From: Cepaea nemoralis
Taxonomy: Eukaryota; Mollusca; Gastropoda; Stylommatophora; Helicidae
DNA: 64,000 nt
NCBI GenBank assembly: GCA_014155875.1
Contig: JACEFZ010011134.1
Span: forward strand, 62,501 to 126,500
Direction: 5' to 3'
Shown here: positions 57,354 to 64,000 of the stretch, one piece after another
Layout: each line of letters opens with the position of its first letter
Numbering within the stretch: the first letter of the stretch is position 1
Program-made: the position numbers and the translations under genes
The notes under the pieces: generated by a model
Seen by the model: the letters and a program-made list of their open reading frames with translations, nothing else
What the model was told of the DNA's origin: nothing
Databases searched by the model: none

Positions 57354-57581
57354 TCATGCAAGAAGACAACTTGCATGCATTAATTCATTCAGTAGCATGT
57401 CCTTTGCAGAACCTCGCTTTCATAACCTTCCAGACAACCTTTTCACATGTCTGGCATCCGATACACCCATCTAGAGATCATCTGCCACACCCTGCACTCA
57501 CCTTCTCTATGGCCTTCCTCTTCTTCTCTCTATTATTGTTCTCTCCAAACTTTCATGATGTTTCAAGTCACCAAAATATTC

Positions 57582-59227
57582 CGTCCGTCCGTCCGTCCTT
57601 TTTCCGAAAAAAACAAAACTTTCCACCGTGTGAACCAGCCTGTGCGGCTTCGGTTATTTTTTGGGTGGTGCATGGTGCGAGATAAGCTTGGTTGTTTCTT
57701 TGCGCCAGTAGTGGCTGGCTTGTCTTGTTGACGTTTCTATGCCCTTGTCTTCAGCTGGGAGTTTCGTTGGCCGGCGAGTTTTTGAGTTTATCTTTTTTGG
57801 GTGTCTTCTTCTGTCAGTGTTGGCTTCTGGCTTGTACCTTTCGTGCTTGGGTGCTGTCGTTATACTGGTTCCTTGTGGGTTTATTGGTTAGTCGTCCTCT
57901 TCTTCTGAGGCGATGTCTGTGTGATTTTCCTCTGAGCTGGAGCTGGACCATGCGTCTTCTTGTTTTTGGCGCTCTTCTTTCAGTTTCTGATACATGGGCT
58001 TCATTTCCATTTTAAATTGTTGTGCCCATGCGCGACTGTGTTTAGGCGCCTTTATTCCTTGTATGATCTGTTTTTGTTTCCGGTCGTGTACAGCATGAAA
58101 TATCCGAGTTCTTTCCTTTTCTGTTGTTCCTTTCTTGTACACGCCCCAGTCTTCATTCGCTTTGTCGGTGTTCTCCTTTGTACTTTCTTGATGAGTATGG
58201 CGGATTTCTGTTTCCTCCTGGGGCATCTCGGCTGTGCTGGTGCCTCTATTTTGCTGTTTGTGGTTGGTCTGAGTTTTGGCTTCACCGTGCATCTTCTTGT
58301 CTCCTTTCTCGTGGATTGTCTTCAGCAGTTTAGCGATGTTTTTCTGTTGAGATTCATCTGGCGGATTCTCTGCGGTCTTTTCATTGGGTTCGACTGGTTT
58401 GTTTTGGGATATTTCCCTTTCATCTTTTTGCATTTGTCTCTCCGCCTTGATGCCTCGTAGAATTTCTTCGTTTTTTTTGGTCGCCTGGATCATGTTCTCC
58501 ACCTCTTGTGTTATGTTTTGCCTGATCTCTTTTAGTTCCGTGAGCAGCTTTTCACTGTCGCTGTTCATTGCCGGTGTTTGAAGTATCCTGATTTGTCTTT
58601 TTAATTCGTCAATCTGGCTTTGCAACATTGATTTTTCCGCTTGAGAGATGCATGGCGAAGTCTCGCATCTCCGTATTGCTTCTTTGAATGGTATTTTCGT
58701 CGTTATGGCGATCTTTAAGACATCTCTATGTCTTTGGAGGTACGGACAGCCCAGGTACCTTGCTCCATGATTGCCCATGCAGTTTGCGCATTTCCTCTTG
58801 TTGTTGGGTGCTCTGAAGTCGATGTCCTGTTTTGCCAGCGGGCACTCCCTGAATGTGTGGTGATCGGCACAGTAATGGCAGATTTCAGTCTTGCTGCGGC
58901 AGATTGTTCGACTGTGGCCGGCCCTCTGGCATCTTGAGCATTGGTTGATTCTTGGTATAAACCAATCAGGCTGTTGAGTTATGTTGTTGATTGACACCTG
59001 GTGTGGAATCTCGTCGCCCTCAGTCGTCACCACCGCCAGTGTGGTTGGTATCTTTGAGTACGTCAAGATCCGCTGTGCCTTCAGAATTCTGATGTGAATG
59101 TTTTCCTCCTGTAGCTGTTTTAGGATTTCGTCGTCTGACATCTCCACTTGAACACGTTTTATAACCCATCTGGCTGTCTTGAGATCGGTTTTACCGGTTC
59201 TGGTGTCTTTCTCCTTCTTCTCAGCTG
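57582..59227 (-). mobile_element. ORF1-only LINE (half-LINE-like) insertion
   Basis: Present in duplication copy 2 and absent from copy 1. Short target duplication caaaatatt on both sides (about 57571-57579 and 59229-59237). On the minus strand it has a truncated ORF1, a short 3' region and a tail of ggac repeats (57581-57597). No RT, so it must have been mobilised by another LINE. Confidence 0.8.
57888..59227 (-). CDS. LINE ORF1 (gag-like, three zinc knuckles), 5'-truncated
   Basis: About 446 codons with no stop. The frame is open to the element border without an ATG at the start, so the N-terminus is lost; the first in-frame ATG is at VEMSDDE. Domains: an RRM-like N-terminal part, three zinc knuckles (CSRCQRAGHSRTIC; CHYCADHHTFREC; CANCMGNHGARYLGC), a coiled-coil with many Gln, Glu and Lys residues, and an acidic end (EEEDD). 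It is the nucleic-acid-binding ORF1 typical of I/Jockey-type LINEs, an RNA chaperone and particle-forming protein in that family. The intact frame suggests recent insertion. Confidence 0.85.
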
Positions 59228-59780
59228 TCAAAATATTTCAATTTTCTTTGTTTTATCATCTTTAGTAGGCAACCATCTTCAATATTCAGATCTTGTCATT
59301 TGGATGCATTTGTTCTTTTCTGTATCATAGATATTCTTAGAACCCATCTTTAATATTTATATTCAAAAGCATTTATGCGCTGTAGAGCTTGTTTAGTAAG
59401 AGTCCAGGTCTCACAGGCAAATGTTGCAATAAGAAAGATGCATGCTCTTAAAAATTTGTGCAGGTCTATCTGTCCCACGCCACAATTTATTCAGTTGTTT
59501 TACTTTTTGAAGGGAAATAGATATTCCTCTTTTAATTTCTTTCATTGTATCAACATTTTAGGTAATTAATAACCCAAGATTTTCAAAATTTTCCACCACT
59601 TCCAATTTTTCCTCATTAACATATATTTCTTTCTCCATATTAGTTTTATCTGTGTGCATTATCTTTGTTAAGATATTTTGGGTTGAGGTTATTAGGTTTT
59701 CTATACCATTCTGTGATGTGGATAGTAATACTGATCCAGATGGGAAAATGACTGCCGATTCCATCAGAGGTAAACTGGAT
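59228..59780 (-). mobile_element. LINE RT C-terminal fragment, copy 2
   Basis: Duplicate of 53935-54470 with a few substitutions (for example Phe to Leu codon in the plus-frame shadow near 59457). Followed by the same (CTAA)n-tailed element end at about 59977-59998. Confidence 0.75.
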
Positions 59781-60067
59781 GTTTCGTGGGGGACTGTTGT
59801 GTTGACATTCTGGCGGCGGCATTATGCACAGTGTATCTGTGCAGGCTGTTGTTTGTCGAGACTCCTGTCTTTTCCACTTTTCACATTGGGCAGTGGGGAG
59901 CGTTTTATGTGATATTCACTGGCACAGGAACGGAGCATAATGGGGACGACCCGTTGCTGTGAAGTTGGAACAGTGACTAACTAACTAACTAACTAACTGT
60001 ATCATCATCATATCAAATCTCTGGTATTTCATGACCACCAATAGTTTTTTTTTTTTGCATATTCTTT

Positions 60068-60253
60068 ACAGGAGCGGCTGGTCAAGTGGCTAGAATGCCA
60101 GACTCTCATTCGGGAGACCCAGGTTCGATCCCTCGGTAAGGTGTGGGATATTTTTCTGTCGGGGGCAAAAAGAAAATCCTAACCTGCACAGTTCGCGGCG
60201 ACTGCACTAGCCAGGCGGCCTTAATTCCTCAGGCTCAAAGACCCCTCTGCCAT
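60068..60253 (+). repeat. tRNA-derived SINE, copy 2
   Basis: A-box-like tggtcaagtgg, B-box ggttcgatccc (60122-60132). Duplicate of 54762-54944. Confidence 0.75.
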
Positions 60254-60295
60254 ACACCACAAGGTACTATATTGGCAGTAAATGACAGTTTTTTT

Positions 60296-60532
60296 TGACA
60301 GTTTTACAGGACATCACTGTCAACATCAGCATCTTTCAGCTGATTGTTGGCAAGATTACGCTCAGTAGTTTGCCACTGCTTTCTGAGTGACCGGCTCCAT
60401 ACTCTCATAAGTCACTGGTGCGACTCAAACCGCTTCCAATTCTCGTGCGCTCATGTCAAACACAAGAGTATTCAGGGTTACGGAGAAAGCTGCTAACCCC
60501 TCGGCCAGGGAGACCGGCCCACCAATAGTTAG
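60296..60532 (-). repeat. SINE family H, copy 4
   Basis: On the minus strand a tRNA-like head (ccctggccgaggggttagca with an A-box-like tggccgagggg at about 60500-60517) is followed by the family body gcagtggcaaactactgagc and the end gacagtgatgtcctgtaaaa. Confidence 0.75.
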
Positions 60533-60662
60533 GGAGTCATATTGCTCCTTGGTTGTATCATCTTGGACATTTCTTATATTTTCGGTGTACAGGTTAAACA
60601 AATATGGAGACAGCACACAGCCCTGACGGACTCCTTGCGTGATGTCAAACCAATCTGATGTC
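60533..60662 (-). pseudogene. LINE RT motif-B fragment
   Basis: About 42 minus-strand codons reading DITQGVRQGCVLSPYLFNLY, RT motif B of an endonuclease-type LINE, cut on both sides by SINE H and a tandem array. Confidence 0.8.
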
Positions 60663-60663
60663 T

Positions 60664-60915
60664 GTCAGTTTCCACAAGACCCAGAAGATGAGGAAATACA
60701 CAGTAAGACTTCAGTTTCCTCAACACTCAGAAGATGAGGAAATACACAGCAAGACTTCAGTTTCCTCAACACTCAGAGGAAGAGAAAATACACAGCAAGA
60801 CTTCAGTTTCCTCAACACTCAGAGGAAGAGGAAATACACAGCAAGACTTCAGTTTCCTCAACACTCAGAGGAAGAGAAAATACACAGCAAGACAGTCATT
60901 TTCCTCATCACCCAG
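60664..60915. repeat. 46-bp tandem repeat, about 5 copies
   Basis: Unit agcaagacttcagtttcctc + aacactcagaggaagagaaa + atacac, directly downstream (minus strand) of exon 60942-61060. Confidence 0.9.
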
Positions 60916-60941
60916 AAGACAAGGAAAGGAGATGTATATAC

Positions 60942-61060
60942 CAGGTTTATGTTTGCACCAGCATCCAAGAGAACTTGTATGGCATCAATTCTACTAAATC
61001 CTACAGCCACCATCAGAGGTGTTGCTCCTTGCTTGTTAGGTAGATCTACCGCACAGCCAC
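60942..61060 (-). CDS. ankyrin exon of the SOCS-box gene (second visible)
   Basis: 119 nt on the minus strand, acceptor tatatccacag| at 61061 and donor |gtatat at 60941. Enters in phase 1 (Gly codon split with exon 62043-62246, which ends in phase 1) and leaves in phase 0. Encodes GCAVDLPNKQGATPLMVAV and IQVLLDAGANINL, one ankyrin repeat: GATPLMVAV is the helix-start consensus and DAGANIN the loop. Joined to the 103-nt exon it reads through a repeat border (NINL|MDKAGKN) exactly as ankyrin repeats do, which supports the exon order. Confidence 0.9.
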
Positions 61061-61162
61061 CTGTGGATATAAGACATCACCTTGAGAGACACAAGAACAC
61101 CTGAATACCGTACTTGGTGTCTTCTGTGTTTTTGTATGGGTTCATTCAATATCTGTAGTCCT

Positions 61163-61286
61163 GGGCACTGGGAGGTAATTGATCACCCTCTTCAATTACA
61201 AGTCACAGCAGCAGGTCTATGGGTTCCCATTCATCTCTGGACAGGGAGGTACGCCTGGGCACTGGGAGGTAATTGATCACCCTCTT
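61163..61286. repeat. 92-bp duplication flanking SINE G
   Basis: cactgggaggtaattgatca + ccctcttcaa occurs at 61167 and 61260, and cagcaggtctatgggttccc at 61208 and 61711, showing a direct duplication of about 92 bp whose second copy was split by a SINE. Confidence 0.85.
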
Positions 61287-61296
61287 CAAGTCACAG

Positions 61297-61702
61297 TGAG
61301 GGGGCTGCGTGGTCTCGAGGTATGGTGTCTGCCTCGAGTGCTAGAGGTCCTGTATTTAAGCCCCGGTGAGGACCGGGATTTTTTTCACGTGGACTTCTAG
61401 TAATTTCCCCTGGTCTCTTGGTAGTGACATCGGACGCCCGTGTGTATTGTTGCACACGTAAAAAATCCCTTGGCACTTGGAAATCGAAAAAGAGTAGCCT
61501 AACGGCGCTGCCCGGGCAAAATTTCGAGTTTAAAATCTACCCAAAGTATTTCAGGATCCTCGCCTGTGCTACGGAGTTCATGCATTGAGCTGAGTTTCTA
61601 CAGACTCAGGTTTGAGTTAGGAGGAGAATGAAGCACTTATGGGTTGCACCCGTGTGCCGTGACGTTGATCCATCGACTAAACTAAACTAAACTAAACTAA
61701 AC
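61297..61702 (+). repeat. SINE G with target-site duplication
   Basis: 406 bp ending in a (CTAAA)n tail, flanked by caagtcacag (61287-61296) and caagccacag (61703-61712), a 10-bp target duplication with one mismatch. The head (ggctgcgtggtctcgagg) looks tRNA-derived; the body has cgtaaaaaatcccttggcac. Confidence 0.8.
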
Positions 61703-61743
61703 CAAGCCACAGCAGCAGGTCTATGGGTTCCCATTCATCTCTG

Positions 61744-61960
61744 GACAGGGAGGTAGGCCTGGGCAAATGAATAAGTGCGCTTGTTCTTAACATCCGGTGT
61801 GCTGATGTTGAGGTAGCGGGTTCAACCCCTACACTCTCAGCTAGACTTAAATGTTGACTTCTCTCCCTTGACTTGGGATGTAAATTACAAGTACCTCTGA
61901 AGTCAGAGTGGGTTTGCCTGATGGCGAGAGACACTGGTAATAGGGAAAGCTAGTCCATAC
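61744..61960 (+). repeat. SINE family F, copy with tRNA-like head
   Basis: B-box ggttcaacccc at 61819-61829 in a tRNA-like head, then a body with attacaagtacctctgaagt. An inverted copy of the body lies at 49612-49747. Confidence 0.75.
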
Positions 61961-62042
61961 ACATATATGTCCAGTGCACCAGAAGCATTAGCACATGGAC
62001 CACTACTTAATGTTCCAGACCTGATACACAAGGTCAACCCAC

Positions 62043-62246
62043 CTGCCAGCAGGGCTCGTAGGATCTCCAGGTCCATGCCTTTGCCAGATGCCAGGCAGGC
62101 AAACAGGGGAGTGGTGCCCTTGTTGTCGGCCAGGTCCACGTCGGCCCCGGCATCAATCAGCAGCTCCACGATCCTCAAACTCTTGTTCTCTACGGCCTGG
62201 ATGAGTGGTGTCTTGCCACTCAAGCTCTGTGCGTTCACAGCAGCAC
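62043..62246 (-). CDS. ankyrin exon of the SOCS-box gene (first visible)
   Basis: 204 nt on the minus strand, acceptor gtccaccag| at 62247 and donor |gtgggt at 62042; phase 1 at both ends. Encodes two ankyrin repeats: GKTPLIQAVENKSLRIVELL then DAGADVDLADNKGTTPLFAC, ending EILRALLAG. GC-rich third positions mark it out from the AT-rich surroundings. Further 5' exons must lie beyond the window, since no acceptor or start codon with ankyrin coding is visible right of 62250. Confidence 0.9.
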
Positions 62247-62284
62247 CTGGTGGACAGCAACCAGAGAATGGGTGAGTTAAAGTT

Positions 62285-62790
62285 GTAAACTGCTGATTAG
62301 GGGCCAGCCAAGGATGAGAGAGTTAATGTTGTAATCTATTGAGCGGACAGCCAGGGATGAGATTGTTAATGTTTTAATCTATTGAGTGGAAGACAGCCAA
62401 GGATGAGAGAGTTAATGTTGTAATCTACTGAGTGGACAGCCAGGGATGAGATAGTTAATGTTGTAATCTATTGAGTGGAAGACAGCCAAGGATGAGAGAG
62501 TTAATGTTGTAATCTACTGAGTGGACAGCCAAGGAGAGAGTTAATGTTGTAATCTATTGAGTGAGGGATAGTCAAGTTGAGAGAGTTAATGTTGTAATCT
62601 ATTCTGTGGACATCCAAGGATGAGAGAGTTAATGTTTCAATCTATTGAGTGGAAGACAGCCAAGTCTGAGAGAGTTATTGTTGTAATCTACTGAGTGGGG
62701 GATGGCCAAGGATGAGAGAGTTAATGTTGTAAACTACTGAGTGGGGGGACAGCCAAGGATGAGAGAGTTAATGTAGATGTCTACATAGTG
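62285..62790. repeat. 41-44 bp tandem repeat
   Basis: About 11 copies of gagagttaatgttgtaatct + actgagtggacagccaagga + t. Confidence 0.92.
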
Positions 62791-62974
62791 AAGACCATTC
62801 TAGGATGAAAAATAAGTATAGATGTGTACCAGTGGGGAACACTGATTAGAGGACAGGGATCATGTAAACTTTAAAGTGGGGAATATCCAAGGCATGAAAC
62901 TGATTGACTGATTACTTAATTGATTAACTAGAACCAGCTTTATACACTTAAAATACACACACATATCATATGTC

Positions 62975-64000
62975 TCCTGCAGCAGATGTTGGAATGTAGG
63001 AGCTTTGACTGTTGGTGTAGCCTACAGATTGTGGCTACAGTAGATGTTGGAATGAAGAAGTTCTGACTGTTGCTGTAGCACACAGATTGTGGCTACAGCA
63101 GATGTTGTCCTCACTTCCTCAGCAGATGTTGGAATGTAGAAGTTCTGACTGTTGTTGTAGCACACAGATTGTGGCTACAGCAGATGTTGTCCCCACTTCC
63201 TCAGCAGATGTTGGAATGTAGGAGATCTGACTGTTGTTGCAGCACACAGATTGTGGCTACAGCAGATGTTGGAATGTAGGAGATCTGACTGTTGTTGTAG
63301 CACACAGATTGTGGCTACAGCAGATGTTGGAATGTAGGAGATCTGACTGTTGTTGTAGCACACAGATTGTGGCTACAGCAGATGTTGTCCCCACTTCCTC
63401 AGCAGATGTTGGAATGTAGGAGATCTGACTGTTGTTGCAGCACACAGATTGTGGCTACAGCAGATGTTGGAATGTAGGAGCTTTGACTGTTGTTGCAGCA
63501 CACAGATTGTGGCTACAGTAGATGTTGGAATGTAGGAGTTCTGACTGTTGTTGCAGCACACAGATTGTGGCTACAGCAGATGTTGGAATGTAGGAGATCT
63601 GACTGTTGTTGCAGCACACAGATTGTGGCTACAGCAGATGTTGGAATGTAGGAGTTCTGACTGTTGTTGCAGCACACAGATTGTGGCTACAGTAGATGTT
63701 GGAATGTAGGAGATCTGACTGTTGTTGCAGCACACAGATTGTGGCTACAGCAGATGTTGGAATGTAGGAGTTCTGACTGTTGTTGCAGCACACAGATTGT
63801 GGCTACAGCAGATGTTGGAATGTAGGAGATCTGACTGTTGTTGCAGCACACAGATTGTGGCTACAGCAGATGTTGGAATGTAGGAGTTCTGACTGTTGTT
63901 GCAGCACACAGATTGTGGCTACAGTAGATGTTGGAATGTAGGAGTTCTGACTGTTGTTGCAGCACACAGATTGTGGCTACAGCAGATGTTGGAATGTAGG
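62975..64000. repeat. 58-bp minisatellite, running off the window
   Basis: About 17 copies of ggctacagcagatgttggaa + tgtaggagatctgactgttg + ttgcagcacacagattgt. Some units carry an extra gtccccacttcctcagcagat block. Confidence 0.97.

Larger units (their letters stand above)
55845..60253. repeat. segmental duplication, copy 2 (with insertion)
   Basis: Matches 52170-54944. Copy 2 carries an extra 1.64 kb LINE ORF1 insertion at 57587-59227. Confidence 0.9.

Overview
The window is animal (eukaryotic) genomic DNA. Protein-coding sequence is carried by short exons with GT/AG splice junctions, most of the rest is tandem arrays and retroelements, and the retroelement families present (Ty3/gypsy, I-type LINEs with RNase H, other LINEs, mariner, tRNA-derived SINEs) are typical of invertebrates. 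A mollusc or another lophotrochozoan is my best guess, but arthropods such as ticks cannot be excluded from sequence alone.

Layout. 1-2245: LINE on the minus strand, cut by the window edge. 2246-22745: what looks like one graded minisatellite field (35, 43, 43 and 41 bp units sharing a cagaagttaac-type core), interrupted by an I-type LINE (2898-5660), a rearranged Ty3/gypsy-like element A (6222 to about 12845) and a nearly intact-ended Ty3/gypsy element B (14179-21982, identical-length LTRs, 4-bp target duplication) that itself contains a LINE. 22790-25720: more arrays, a (TTG)n(TTC)n tract, a LINE 3' fragment. 26335-29224 (minus): a small host gene start, consisting of TATA box, noncoding exon 1, a 2.7 kb intron full of 53-bp repeats, and exon 2 encoding a signal peptide. 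29440-39825: a succession of arrays (29, 43, 30, 29, about 35 bp units). 39826-40860: a patch with antisense 18S and 28S rRNA-like pieces. 41063-41653: an internally deleted mariner with TA target duplication. 43182-45720: a 52-bp array open in all three plus frames. 46018-49410: a 35-bp array interrupted by a LINE fragment and an LTR stub.

49857-62246 (minus): the main host gene of the window, the 3' part of an ankyrin-repeat/SOCS-box protein. Four coding exons join in phase and end in a SOCS box; the upstream exons lie beyond 64000. Its third visible exon (103 nt) is present twice, because a segment of about 2.8 kb is duplicated (about 52170-54944 and 55845-60253). The second copy also carries an ORF1-only LINE insertion. 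The last exon has a 57-bp duplication of its splice acceptor that preserves frame.

Most long reading frames in the window are not genes: they are retroelement ORFs or stop-free tandem arrays. I find no CRISPR array, no operon and no intact rRNA or tRNA gene.
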